Below the pieces are notes generated by a model. It searched no databases, was not told the origin of the DNA, and saw only the letters and a list, made by a program, of their open reading frames with translations. Positions 15,336-23,363 of a DNA stretch of 30,998 nucleotides are shown here, in pieces. This DNA comes from Deltaproteobacteria bacterium (GTDB taxonomy: Bacteria > Desulfobacterota > Syntrophia > Syntrophales > UBA5619). Both the position numbers and the translations under genes were made by a program. Each line of letters starts with the position of its first letter. The first letter of the stretch is position 1. The stretch lies in the NCBI GenBank assembly GCA_026388365.1, contig JAPLJW010000341.1, positions 1-30,998 on the forward strand. The letters are read 5' to 3'.

Positions 15336-17774
15336 TTACCTCAATGTTGTGATAGCATTTCCGATCTTCTTCTTGAACTCTTCGCTGACGGCATCCACAT
15401 CATCCAGACTGGTAATCACGCGCGGGGTGATCATGACGATCAGTTCCGCCTTGGATGCGTTTGTTGTCTCTGTTCCAAACAACCACCGGATAAGGGGAAT
15501 GTTGACCAGCCAGGGCACGCCGGTCGCTGCGTCACTTTTTGTGCTGCTGATCAGCCCTCCGATGACGATGGTCTGGTTGTGTTTTACCGTTAAGGAGGTC
15601 GTTATCTTTCTTTTGTTAAAGGAATAATAATCCTTGTCGGCCACCTTCAGAAGTTCACCTACGTTGCTGACCTCCTGGCTGATATCCATGGTCACCAGGC
15701 CCTGTTCGCTGATATGCGGCGTGACGTCAAGGATCACGCCGGTATTCCGGTACTCGACTTTGGTTTCCAGCACATTGGGTCCGGTCGTCTGTATCACGTA
15801 GCTCGTGCTGGGAATCGGCACCTCTGTCGTCACGTCAATTTTGGCCTGTTTATTGTCGGAGGCAAGAACACTTGGGGAGGAGAGGATATTGACTTTGCTG
15901 TCCCGAGCAAGGGCATGCAGGGCAACCTGCCATTTCTGTGACAGGCCTATGGCATATTGGAGGCCGGAGGCGCCTACACTGGCGCTCAGCAAACCCGTAT
16001 CGGTCCAGTTGTCTTTTTTGAAGGTCCATTCTATGCCCAACTCCGTTCCCTTGCCCAGGGCGATCTCAGCGATGACCACCTCGATCAGCACCTGTCGCGG
16101 GAGGACATCCAGACGCCCAAGAATCTTTTCAACGATCTGATAATCTCCGGGGATAGCCTCAATAATCAGCGCGTTTCGTATCGGATCCGCGGTAATGCGG
16201 ATGTCTCCTCGCAAGGTCAGCGAGGGACCCGTTTCCGTTGCCGCCCGTGCTGCCGCTGTGGACGGTGCTGCTGTGGTCTTCGTTTCTGTGGAACCCTTGG
16301 CGAACGGATTCGTGGGAACACTTTCCTTTCCGGCACTCTTTTTGATTTCCCCGCCTCTGCCGAAAATCGAGTTCAAAATGTCGCCCAGTTCCGTGGCCAT
16401 CCCGTTCTTAACCGAGTAGATGTAGATTTGCGGCTTGGCGGCTTCGCTCGGGACATCCACCTGACGGATAAAAGCATCCATCCGGCCGAATATGTCCGGG
16501 CTTGGACTCACGACAATCAGGGTATTCAGGCGCGTGATGGGTATAAACTTCACATTGTCGCTGCCGGGGTATAAGGATAAGACCTCCTTGAGCAATTTCA
16601 CCGCATCCTCGGTGTTGATGTTTTCAAATGTGTAAAATCTATAGTTTACTTTCTCGAACACGCTGACATCGAACACTTCTATGAGCCTCAATACCTTCAG
16701 GATATTGACCCCCTTGTCAACCACCAGCAGCGTATTAGAACCCGCCTCCGAGATAATCGTTCCGTCAGCGGAGATGAAAGGGGTGATCACCTTGGTTATC
16801 TCCGAAACAGAGATGAATTTAAGGGGGATGATCTGGATAATGATTCTTTCCTCGGGTGGGATATCTTTCGCCTCCCGGACGAGCCTGGCGGCAATCGGCA
16901 TGCGTAAGGCATCTTTGAGCCTTAATATCCGGTAAACGTTCCCCTCCTTGACGGCGGTCAGGCCGTTCACCTCCAGCATCTGGAAAAAGATGGGGAAAAC
17001 GTCCTCTGCCCTCAGAACGCCGGCCGTGTGGATCGTCACCTTACCACTGACGCCGGTGTCCATAAGGTAATTAATCTTCAATATATCGGCCATCGTCCGG
17101 ATCACGGCATAGAGGTCGGCATCGTCAAAATCAAGGCTGACCTGGCCGGTTTTTTCGGGGGCTCTGGTCTCCGTCGATTGCGCCGGCGGAGTGGCTGGAG
17201 CGGGACTGGCCGGTGACGCCGGAGCGGACGGTGAGGGACCGGCCGGTGCGGCCTTGGGAGCCGGCGGTGCGGCAGGAGCTTTGACTACCGGTGTCAGTGG
17301 AATGACGGACTCTCGCTGCCCGGGCACGGGCGCGCTCAACTCCTTTTCCGCCCGTTTTATTTCCCGTTTCACATAACCGAATGGCGTGGAGGTGATTTCA
17401 AACTGCCCTTTCTTATCTACATAGGTCTTCTCTGCCGGCTTTTCCGTCGTCCCGGCAGACGTCCCGGGAGCGGGACTGGCCGGTTCGGCCTTGGGCGTCG
17501 GTGGTACGGCCAGTGGGGGACTGGCCGGTTCAATCTTGGGCGCAGGTGCAGCAGCCGCAGCGGGACTGGCAGGTGTCAGCGGAACTGCAGGCTCTTGCTG
17601 CCCGGGCACGGGCGCGCTCAACTCCTTTTCCGCCGGCCCGGCGGCTTGTGCGCCGCCCTCTGCTTCTGCCTTGACGCCTTTATCCTTGATCTGTGTAGTC
17701 GGGCCCGCGCAACCCGTGGAAAAAGAAACGGTAAAAAGGAGCGCGCAAAGAACGATAGCTATGACTTGTTTCAT
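15336..17774 (-). CDS. gspD: type II secretion secretin GspD (lipoprotein form)
   Basis: This 812-aa outer-membrane channel subunit ends the T2SS operon. The signal peptide ends in FSTGC, so Cys22 is probably lipidated, which may let it reach the outer membrane without a pilotin. Residues 40-205 are an unusual Pro/Ala linker containing a duplicated segment AEKELSAPVPGQ (49-60 and 143-154). The N0 domain starts near 212 (VSLDFDDADLYAVIRTMADI), followed by N1-N3 (KINYLMDTGVSGKVTIH; FISVSEITKVI; INTEDAVKLLKEVL; NTLIVVSPSPD) and the secretin domain from about 560 (PRQVLIEVVIAEIALGKGTELGIEW; SPSVLASDNKQAKIDV; VGEL; KHNQTIVIGGL; GVPWLVNIPLIRWLFG; ELIVMITPRVI). It is six bases after gspC. Confidence 0.95.
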   Translation of the reverse strand: MKQVIAIVLCALLFTVSFSTGCAGPTTQIKDKGVKAEAEGGAQAAGPAEKELSAPVPGQQEPAVPLTPASPAAAAAPAPKIEPASPPLAVPPTPKAEPASPAPGTSAGTTEKPAEKTYVDKKGQFEITSTPFGYVKREIKRAEKELSAPVPGQRESVIPLTPVVKAPAAPPAPKAAPAGPSPSAPASPASPAPATPPAQSTETRAPEKTGQVSLDFDDADLYAVIRTMADILKINYLMDTGVSGKVTIHTAGVLRAEDVFPIFFQMLEVNGLTAVKEGNVYRILRLKDALRMPIAARLVREAKDIPPEERIIIQIIPLKFISVSEITKVITPFISADGTIISEAGSNTLLVVDKGVNILKVLRLIEVFDVSVFEKVNYRFYTFENINTEDAVKLLKEVLSLYPGSDNVKFIPITRLNTLIVVSPSPDIFGRMDAFIRQVDVPSEAAKPQIYIYSVKNGMATELGDILNSIFGRGGEIKKSAGKESVPTNPFAKGSTETKTTAAPSTAAARAATETGPSLTLRGDIRITADPIRNALIIEAIPGDYQIVEKILGRLDVLPRQVLIEVVIAEIALGKGTELGIEWTFKKDNWTDTGLLSASVGASGLQYAIGLSQKWQVALHALARDSKVNILSSPSVLASDNKQAKIDVTTEVPIPSTSYVIQTTGPNVLETKVEYRNTGVILDVTPHISEQGLVTMDISQEVSNVGELLKVADKDYYSFNKRKITTSLTVKHNQTIVIGGLISSTKSDAATGVPWLVNIPLIRWLFGTETTNASKAELIVMITPRVITSLDDVDAVSEEFKKKIGNAITTLR
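17315..17634. repeat. 38-bp exact direct repeat in gspD
   Basis: Identical 38-base copies at 17315-17352 and 17597-17634 lie 282 bases (94 codons) apart and encode PxEKELSAPVPGQ-type segments of the GspD linker. Being in frame and a multiple of three apart, they can delete or expand the linker by recombination without breaking the gene. Confidence 0.9.
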
Positions 17775-17779
17775 ACAGT

Positions 17780-18484
17780 TTATTTTACCCTTCGCTTAGT
17801 CGGTCCAAAAGGCGTGTTGATGATTACATATTCACCCTCTGCTGCGCTTTTTCCTGCTTCAGCACGCGATATAGTCGATTCCGCAGCCGGTTTCGCGGCG
17901 GCCGCGGCCGTTCCTGCCGCAACAACTGTAGGCGCTGCTGACGCGACTGCGGCTACGGTTTGTCTTGTCGGTTTATTCTTGTCGTATAAAAGAATTTCGT
18001 GCATATCGGCGCCTTCAGCGAGGATGATCCTGTCTTTTCTGATATCAGACACACTGAAATTACCCATGGCGTCGCCTACCTTCACCCATTTGTCTCTAAG
18101 TGGAGGATTCCCGGCCTGCGGCGCGGGGTCGGGATTACTGACAAGGGCCTGTTTGAGATTCCCCGTTATAACAACCCCATACAGAAAAATCATCTTCTCT
18201 GAAATTTTGAGCTGCCCTGGTTCTTGTTTTACTGGAACAGACTCCGACCTGTTCGAGGAAAAGAGGTTCTTCTCCGCCACGATGCCATAGGTGGAATCGG
18301 GAGGCATGGTCCTTTCCATAATCCTTTTCCCGGGCAGGGGCTTCTCGGAACTTTTGCCGGTCTGTATCTCTGGAATCGTTTCGTCTGCTTTCAACCAGAC
18401 ATTAAAACTCATGATTCCCAAAAAGACGACCAGAACAGCCAATGAAATATTAATCAGCCATATTCTTGAAAATACTGGGAACAT
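17780..18484 (-). CDS. gspC: type II secretion inner-membrane protein GspC
   Basis: The 234-aa product has one TM helix near the N-terminus (IWLINISLAVLVVFLGIMSFNVW) and a periplasmic HR domain of the PulC type (IVAEKNLFSSNR; ISEKMIFLYGVVITGNLKQALV; WVKVGDAMGNFSVSDIRKDRIILAEG). The HR domain links the inner-membrane platform to N0 of GspD. No PDZ domain follows. An Ala-rich linker (AAVASAAPTVVAAGTAAAAAK) leads to the tail EYVIINTPFGPTKRRVK, and the motif TPFGxxKR recurs in the GspD linker (TPFGYVKREIK). It is nine bases after gspM and six before gspD. Confidence 0.85.
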   Translation of the reverse strand: MFPVFSRIWLINISLAVLVVFLGIMSFNVWLKADETIPEIQTGKSSEKPLPGKRIMERTMPPDSTYGIVAEKNLFSSNRSESVPVKQEPGQLKISEKMIFLYGVVITGNLKQALVSNPDPAPQAGNPPLRDKWVKVGDAMGNFSVSDIRKDRIILAEGADMHEILLYDKNKPTRQTVAAVASAAPTVVAAGTAAAAAKPAAESTISRAEAGKSAAEGEYVIINTPFGPTKRRVK

Positions 18485-18493
18485 GCAACATCC

Positions 18494-19099
18494 TTATTCT
18501 TTGACGTTTTTCATAATGCCGGAAACGGTGATATCGGCCCGCATTTGCCCGGGGCTTCCGGCGCCGGCAACGCTAATTCCAATCCTTTCCACTGTCAAGA
18601 AGAATTTTGGAGACGCCTCGATCTTGTAAAGGATATCCTTCAACTGTCTGATGGTCGCGCTAACGGTAAATGCGACAGGAACGCTGATGTACTGTTCCGA
18701 ATCCTTTTGCTGAGATTTCAGTACCTGCGCACTCTTGATCTCCACACCGCTTCCGAGTGCAATCTCGTTTAAGATGTTCTGGATATCCACGGCCGCAAGG
18801 GCCGCGGTCTTTCCGGTCAAAAGCCCTGCTTCCGCCCGTTCGAGAGACTTGTTCAGGGAAGCAAGCCTTGCCTCAAGCTCACCCCGCCCCTGAACCGTCT
18901 GCTGGTACTTTGCAATCCTCTTTTTTTGGGCGTCAATGTCCGTTTCGCCGCCCTGAATTCCTTCAAAAAAGGGGAACAGCCGGAAGGCAAGACCAAAGAG
19001 AAGCAACACTCCCCCGGCTATTAAAAGGTATCTTCTCCTTTTATCAATTATGAGATTCAAAAACTCGCCCTTTAACTCTTCCCATGAGGGGATTTTCAT
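18494..19099 (-). CDS. gspM: type II secretion platform protein GspM (PilO-like)
   Basis: ATG at 19099 follows AAGGATTATT. The 201-aa product has a short cytoplasmic head (KIPSWEELKGEFLNLIIDKRRR), a TM helix (YLLIAGGVLLLFGLAFRLFPFF), a coiled-coil stretch (DIDAQKKRIAKYQQTVQGRGELEARLASLNKSLERAEAG in register) and a C-terminal ferredoxin-like fold (VAFTVSATIRQLKDILYKIE; FFLTVERIGISV; RADITVSGIMK). This is the GspM/PilO layout; the protein pairs with GspL in the inner-membrane platform. It lies between gspL and gspC in the operon. Confidence 0.85.
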   Translation of the reverse strand: MKIPSWEELKGEFLNLIIDKRRRYLLIAGGVLLLFGLAFRLFPFFEGIQGGETDIDAQKKRIAKYQQTVQGRGELEARLASLNKSLERAEAGLLTGKTAALAAVDIQNILNEIALGSGVEIKSAQVLKSQQKDSEQYISVPVAFTVSATIRQLKDILYKIEASPKFFLTVERIGISVAGAGSPGQMRADITVSGIMKNVKE

Positions 19100-19130
19100 A
19101 ATAATCCTTAATCTTTAAACGACAAAATTG

Positions 19131-19658
19131 TTACCTTACCATAAACCCTATCCGGAATCTCTCCTTGCCATCCTTGCCCTTTGTGATTGGAGATAGAAAA
19201 GCCACATCCTTTATCAGAGGAGATGCCGCAAGAAGCGGAATCAATGCCGAGGCGGAATTTGCATAACCCTCTATGTCCCCCCCCTTATCGGTCAATGCGA
19301 GTCTGTCAAGCCATGCACCCTCGGGGATCTCTTTGCTCAAATCCAGGAGAACACTCAAGGCAGGCACATGGCGCTGGCGAAGCGTATTCAGGGCATCGAC
19401 CTTATTCTCTAATTCTTTTAATCTTGCCTGAGTCCGGTTGATGTCCGCAACCTGGGCGCCAAGTTGTTTGAGCTCGCCGCCAAGCTTGTCCGACACACGC
19501 CTCTGGTGCAGGATATTGCTCCCTCCCCACGCAAGGAGCGACAGGACAAAAAGCCCGGCCAGAACAAACATCGTATAATAACCAATTTTGCTGACCTTTT
19601 TCCGAAGGCCGATAGGCAGAAGATTGATATCCATCGGCGTCTTTTGGATCCCCTTCAA
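19131..19658 (-). CDS. gspL: GspL C-terminal half (PilN-like), separated by frameshift
   Basis: The frame encodes MDINLLPIGLRKK, a TM helix (YYTMFVLAGLFVLSLLAWGGSNIL), a coiled coil and a periplasmic ferredoxin-like fold (LLDLSKEIPEGAWLDRLALTDKGGDIEGYA; FRIGFMVR), as in PilN or the C-terminal part of GspL. The frame is open upstream of the nominal TTG (19658), reading EDIGLRPQEHSTTGIPSDLL then APAYGLALKG, which completes an actin-like PilM domain. It is thus the continuation of the gene that starts at 20478, displaced by one base. Whether it is translated alone, by frameshifting or as a result of a sequencing error cannot be told. Confidence 0.8.
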   Translation of the reverse strand: MKGIQKTPMDINLLPIGLRKKVSKIGYYTMFVLAGLFVLSLLAWGGSNILHQRRVSDKLGGELKQLGAQVADINRTQARLKELENKVDALNTLRQRHVPALSVLLDLSKEIPEGAWLDRLALTDKGGDIEGYANSASALIPLLAASPLIKDVAFLSPITKGKDGKERFRIGFMVR

Positions 19659-20478
19659 AGCAAGGCCATAGGCCGGCGCCAGGAGATCCGACGGGATCCC
19701 CGTTGTGGAATGCTCTTGAGGGCGGAGACCGATATCTTCTATCGGCGTCAGGTCCGCACAGTAAAACCTCCAACCGGCCTTGCTCCGGTCCGAGTGTTTT
19801 CATGAGCAGTTCTAATTCTTCCAGGGCAAGGCGCTGCACACCGCCTCCCTTTTGATCAATTTTCACATGTCTTGAGTAATTCAGGAGCTTTTTTTTGACG
19901 AGACTCAGTTCAAGATGTTCACTCCCCAGACATGCAATGGCATAGGTATCCGCATTCGGTGTATTGGGTTTGTAAGAAAAGTAGTTGACCCATGCAGTGG
20001 AATTAATCTCCATCCCCGAGATTCCCGCGCCCAACGGGGTTTCGCGATCCAGATACGGATCGATAAATTCCTTTTTGACGCCTATGAGGAGAACCTTTAA
20101 TTTGTTGGCTTCTTTGTCTTCCTCTATGATTTGGCAATCAAAGTAGATATCGTTGACGGGAAAGGGTACATATTTCTCCATCTCGTAGCTTAAGGTTCCC
20201 TTGAGGTTTTCTTTGACGGCCAAGGGAAGTTCAATATATCTGAGTATCGTCAAATCCCGCTGTATGCCCAGAAAAATATCCGCCGATGCAATTCTGTGTT
20301 CCCTCAGAAATTCATTGACAAACTTCCGGACTTCCGCTGTTTTTTCTTCAGGATTCTCCTTTTTAATGGGATGTATGGCGTGGGCTGCAAGGGAAAGCCC
20401 TTTGAACGATCTTTTCAGGCAGACCAGGGCAATACAGTTGCTCTCAATGCTGATGCCGACACTTGCCTGAAAGTACAA
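19402..20478 (-). CDS. gspL: GspL N-terminal half (actin-like, PilM-type), frameshifted at its 3' end
   Basis: GGAGG lies six bases before the TTG at 20478 and touches the TTG at 20484, so 20478 is the better start. The real part is residues up to about 230: VGISIESNCIALVCLKRSFKG, LRYIELPLAVKENLKGTLSYEMEKYVPFPVNDIYFDCQI, KVLLIGVKKEFIDPYL, TAWVNYFSYK, YAIACLGSEHLELSLVKKKL. This is the cytoplasmic actin-like domain of GspL, which docks GspE on the platform. From about 19805-19745 onward the frame loses sense (RRYRSPPSRAFHNGDPVGSP) while the +1 frame continues the fold and joins the PilN-like half. The whole gene would be about 450 codons, near the usual GspL length. The final residues of this entry are therefore not authentic. 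Confidence 0.8.
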   Translation of the reverse strand: MYFQASVGISIESNCIALVCLKRSFKGLSLAAHAIHPIKKENPEEKTAEVRKFVNEFLREHRIASADIFLGIQRDLTILRYIELPLAVKENLKGTLSYEMEKYVPFPVNDIYFDCQIIEEDKEANKLKVLLIGVKKEFIDPYLDRETPLGAGISGMEINSTAWVNYFSYKPNTPNADTYAIACLGSEHLELSLVKKKLLNYSRHVKIDQKGGGVQRLALEELELLMKTLGPEQGRLEVLLCGPDADRRYRSPPSRAFHNGDPVGSPGAGLWPCFEGDPKDADGYQSSAYRPSEKGQQNWLLYDVCSGRAFCPVAPCVGREQYPAPEACVGQAWRRAQTTWRPGCGHQPDSGKIKRIRE

Positions 20479-20530
20479 AGCCAACCTCCATCAATAAATT
20501 TGCCGGGTTAAATGTTGCCAAACCTCACGG

Positions 20531-21586
20531 TTACGATCGGTATTCAAGACCATCGATCCACTGAATGATCTCATACCCTTTATTGAGTGTTCTATCAATT
20601 TTAACAACGGCCTGCACACCCTGCCGGGTCTGGCTTTCCTTGAGCATTCCCACCGACTTGATCGTATAATAGGGAGACAGGGTCAACGTGATATAGGGCG
20701 AGATGGCCGCGTACACCTCGGTTCCGACAACGCGCTGCAGATCGGACAGTGACCGGAAATCTTTTTTTCCTCGATATTTCATAATTTTCTGAACAACATC
20801 CTCCGTCATACGCGGAAGCACACGCAGCATTCGCGGAGATGCGGCATTGATGTTAATCCTGTTGAAAGCAAAATACACCCTTAGGCGGCGAGCGGTTTCC
20901 CTTTCTTGATCCTGTTGATCCTGATGGATGGTGATCGCGCTGTCCGTGTCCTTGTCATGATAAATGGAAACCATGTCCTTAAGCCCGCCGTGGAACAGTT
21001 GGGGCGTGACGCCTCTGACAAGAAGCAGTTCGTCGATCGATGTAAAATCGCCGTTTTTACATTTGTAAGGTTCGGGAAGAGCAAGATAATAATCATCTTC
21101 AGCGCCATTCGCACGGTGAAAGTTGTCTTTGTCGCGCCAATCCATGATGGAATCAACGATGATATTTTTGTCGGTATCTTCAATTTCAAAATTGTTTAGA
21201 ATCATCTTCAGCAGGGACCCGTCGGCCCTGTTCAGGTTAACCTTTCCGCTTTCGTTTTCTCTTTCCACTTTGAATTGACCCTCTCCAAACGGGATCGCGG
21301 GGATATCGGTATTGATTCCCCACCGGATATCCTCGGGTTCCTCTTTGCCGGCAGGAGCTTTTACCTCCCGGGGAACAAAATCATTGACGACCAGTTCCCC
21401 GATAGCCCAAAACAGCCCGGACTCCGCAATATAATACGTCTGCGTCTCCTCCTTGAAGTTACGGGTGATGGTTACTTCTGTTCTTATGGCATAGCAAAAT
21501 TCGCCTGCAATGACCGTGAGGAGCGCCATGACCCACAGCACAAGGAACAGTGCAATGCCGCGCTCACTTTTAAGATTGTGTTTCAT
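20531..21586 (-). CDS. gspK: type II secretion minor pseudopilin GspK
   Basis: The 351-aa product begins MKHNLKSERG|IALFLVLWVMALLTVIAGE: a type III leader ending in Gly and a hydrophobic helix without Glu at +5, which is characteristic of GspK. The body has the GspK alpha-domain insert (VNLNRADGSLLKMILNNFEI; DTDKNIIVDSIMDWRDKDNFHRANGAEDDYY; NININAASPRMLRVLPRMTEDVV with two helix-hairpin-helix-like segments). GspK caps the pseudopilus tip with GspI and GspJ. The gene follows gspJ by 14 bases. Confidence 0.93.
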   Translation of the reverse strand: MKHNLKSERGIALFLVLWVMALLTVIAGEFCYAIRTEVTITRNFKEETQTYYIAESGLFWAIGELVVNDFVPREVKAPAGKEEPEDIRWGINTDIPAIPFGEGQFKVERENESGKVNLNRADGSLLKMILNNFEIEDTDKNIIVDSIMDWRDKDNFHRANGAEDDYYLALPEPYKCKNGDFTSIDELLLVRGVTPQLFHGGLKDMVSIYHDKDTDSAITIHQDQQDQERETARRLRVYFAFNRININAASPRMLRVLPRMTEDVVQKIMKYRGKKDFRSLSDLQRVVGTEVYAAISPYITLTLSPYYTIKSVGMLKESQTRQGVQAVVKIDRTLNKGYEIIQWIDGLEYRS

Positions 21587-21600
21587 AAGGTCACTACCCT

Positions 21601-22224
21601 TTACTCCCCTGCGCCTGCAATCACATAAATGGGGGTCTTTTCGTCATTCTCCTCGAACGTAACCCTGACCGCCCGGGGAACCCCCTTATCGACTGCCGGG
21701 TCCCAGCTTTTTTGCCATAGGGATGCTTCTTCACCCGGCCGGTTTTTCAGGTATTCAAACACAATGCTTTTCATCCCAGGAAGTAATTCAGAGAAATCGC
21801 CTTCGTCCGGGTTGCCCGCGCTTTTGTCGGGCAATGCAATATTCTTCTCGTAAAATGTAAGATGCTCCTTGCCGCCCCCCTTTTCCTGCTTGACGGCATA
21901 TTGAACATGAACCAGGCCAAACCGGTTGCCGGGCACCATGGGAATATGGGATACGAACGCTATGGACTTATTATCGCCTTTTAGGGAGAGCAGCTGTTGA
22001 TCTCTGCCCCACACGTCACTCACACAGGTTGATGCCAGTTGGCGCTTGATCAGGTCCAGCACAATGCGCTGTCTCTGGCGAATGTCCACATCCTTTTCAC
22101 CTTTCTCCCATGCCCGTATCCCGATTCTCAAAGCGCCGAATGTGATAACCACAATCACCGCCGTTATCGTAAGTGCGATCAGTAATTCCAGTAGGGTAAA
22201 ACCTTTGCTATGACCATTCAACAT
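21601..22224 (-). CDS. gspJ: type II secretion minor pseudopilin GspJ
   Basis: The 207-aa product starts MLNGHSKG|FTLLELLIALTITAVIVVI, a prepilin leader cut after Gly8 with Glu at +5. The body (ALRIGIRAWEKGEKDVDIRQRQRIVLDLIKRQL; VPGNRFGLVHVQYAVKQEKGGGKEHLTFYEK; ELLPGMKSIVFEYLKN; AVRVTF) matches the GspJ pattern. Its ATG is two bases past the gspI stop (TGATAATG), and it precedes gspK. Confidence 0.92.
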   Translation of the reverse strand: MLNGHSKGFTLLELLIALTITAVIVVITFGALRIGIRAWEKGEKDVDIRQRQRIVLDLIKRQLASTCVSDVWGRDQQLLSLKGDNKSIAFVSHIPMVPGNRFGLVHVQYAVKQEKGGGKEHLTFYEKNIALPDKSAGNPDEGDFSELLPGMKSIVFEYLKNRPGEEASLWQKSWDPAVDKGVPRAVRVTFEENDEKTPIYVIAGAGE

Positions 22225-22226
22225 TA

Positions 22227-22622
22227 TCAGAGGTTATCCTTGCTCGGCTTGACCAGCTTTATTGCGCTAATCGTAAAATGCTTTTCGTGTCCACCCGCAT
22301 CCCACATGACATCCACGTTTATATTGAAAGCACGAAAGGGCAGTTTGATATCTTTTGCTTCTTCAATATCAAGATGCAGGGCTTTCGCCCTCCATCTGAA
22401 ACCATCGTCGAATTGACCGTCAATAACCCCCTCGGTGAGTTCTCCGGCAAGGAGGATCTCATCCATCTTTTCTCTTGCATGAAATATGCCGCGAGTATAT
22501 TCGTCCGACAATTTGCTGGATTTCAGGCCGCCGGAGAAAAGTTGCAATAGGACAACAACGGAGATGGCCAGTATGGATATGGCAACCAGGGTTTCTATGA
22601 GTGTGAAGCCCCTGTTTCTCAT
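22227..22622 (-). CDS. gspI: type II secretion minor pseudopilin GspI
   Basis: The 131-aa product starts MRNRG|FTLIETLVAISILAISVVVLLQLFSGGL with a short leader, Gly at the cut and Glu at +5. The sequence SSKLSDEYTRGIFHAREKMDEILLAGELTEGVIDGQFDDGFRWRA fits GspI (ARxKMxE...G...F.W). The start codon overlaps the gspH stop by one base (TAATG). It forms the tip complex with GspJ and GspK. Confidence 0.92.
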   Translation of the reverse strand: MRNRGFTLIETLVAISILAISVVVLLQLFSGGLKSSKLSDEYTRGIFHAREKMDEILLAGELTEGVIDGQFDDGFRWRAKALHLDIEEAKDIKLPFRAFNINVDVMWDAGGHEKHFTISAIKLVKPSKDNL

Positions 22623-23200
22623 TAACCCGTTACCTCTGAAAGTTGCACGGTTCCGGTGATAAAGTCGACATTTATTTTGTACTGTCTGCCCCGCTCATTG
22701 GCCACCGTGATCTCACCCCCGCTGCTGCCGCCGCTGGGGAAAAAAAAGATCCGAAAGAAACCTGAATTAAAATCACCCTCCCTGGATATCCCTTTTGCAA
22801 GTTTAATCCCGTCGGGCAGATTATAAGTCTTTAATCCGCCTGGCCGGTCTTTCTCATGGTCCAACGGTTCTGCCGGCGTCCTGTCGAACGCTTCCCGATT
22901 GTTGTTATGAAAATCCCCCTTGACCGAAGGGGGGATGGTGGAATTGATAATGACCAGTCTATTTTTATCGAAGTCAAACAGCGCTTCATAGGTTGTCTTT
23001 TCCGACGCCGCGTGGCTTCTTACATATCTCAGGGATGCCGAGATCTTTTTGGAGGCGGTTTTCAGATCCAGATTGCTCATGGGTCCCAACAACTTCGGGA
23101 CCACGACGGCAGACATGAGGCTGATGATGACCAATACCACGATAAGTTCAAGAAGCGTAAAGCCTCTGTGGGAGCTTTGAAAATCTACCCTTGTTGTCAT
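22622..23200 (-). CDS. gspH: type II secretion minor pseudopilin GspH, start codon within a REP-like repeat
   Basis: The body is a clear GspH-type pseudopilin: HRG|FTLLELIVVLVIISLMSAVVVPKLLG with Glu at +5, followed by RYVRSHAASEKTTYEALFDFDKNRLVI and GGEITVANERGRQYKINVDFITG. The frame extends upstream to 23554, but that part overlaps gspG in another frame and encodes repeat sequence (TFWIPAYAGMT). The only sensible start is the ATG at 23200, giving the leader MTTRVDFQSSHRG. That ATG and the next codons derive from the repeat (GGGAATGACAA, then GGTAGATTTTCAAAGCTC). Its ribosome binding site is poor (GCGGGA), so translation may depend on coupling or be weak. Length 192 aa, normal for the family. 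Confidence 0.82.
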   Translation of the reverse strand: MTTRVDFQSSHRGFTLLELIVVLVIISLMSAVVVPKLLGPMSNLDLKTASKKISASLRYVRSHAASEKTTYEALFDFDKNRLVIINSTIPPSVKGDFHNNNREAFDRTPAEPLDHEKDRPGGLKTYNLPDGIKLAKGISREGDFNSGFFRIFFFPSGGSSGGEITVANERGRQYKINVDFITGTVQLSEVTG

Positions 23201-23288
23201 TCCCGCGTAGGCGGGAATCCAGAAGGTCTTGAAAGGAATGGATTCCTGGGCCTGTCCCGGACCTTGATCCGGGATCCGCAGGAATAAC
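23172..23288. repeat. REP-like repeat, copy E, at the gspG-gspH junction
   Basis: The 18-mer GAGCTTTGAAAATCTACC (23172-23189), identical to that of copy A, is followed by CATTCCCGC-GTAG-GCGGGAATCCAG (23198-) and a second, longer diverged arm (GGATTCCTGGG to CAGGAATAACG). The element separates gspG from the prepilin leader of gspH and overlaps the first ten codons of gspH. Confidence 0.85.
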
Positions 23289-23363
23289 GATTTGCAGAAT
23301 TTCAGGAGTAATTCAAAGCTTTCTATGCGGCTTCGGCAGTGAATGAAAAACAGCGTATGGGGG

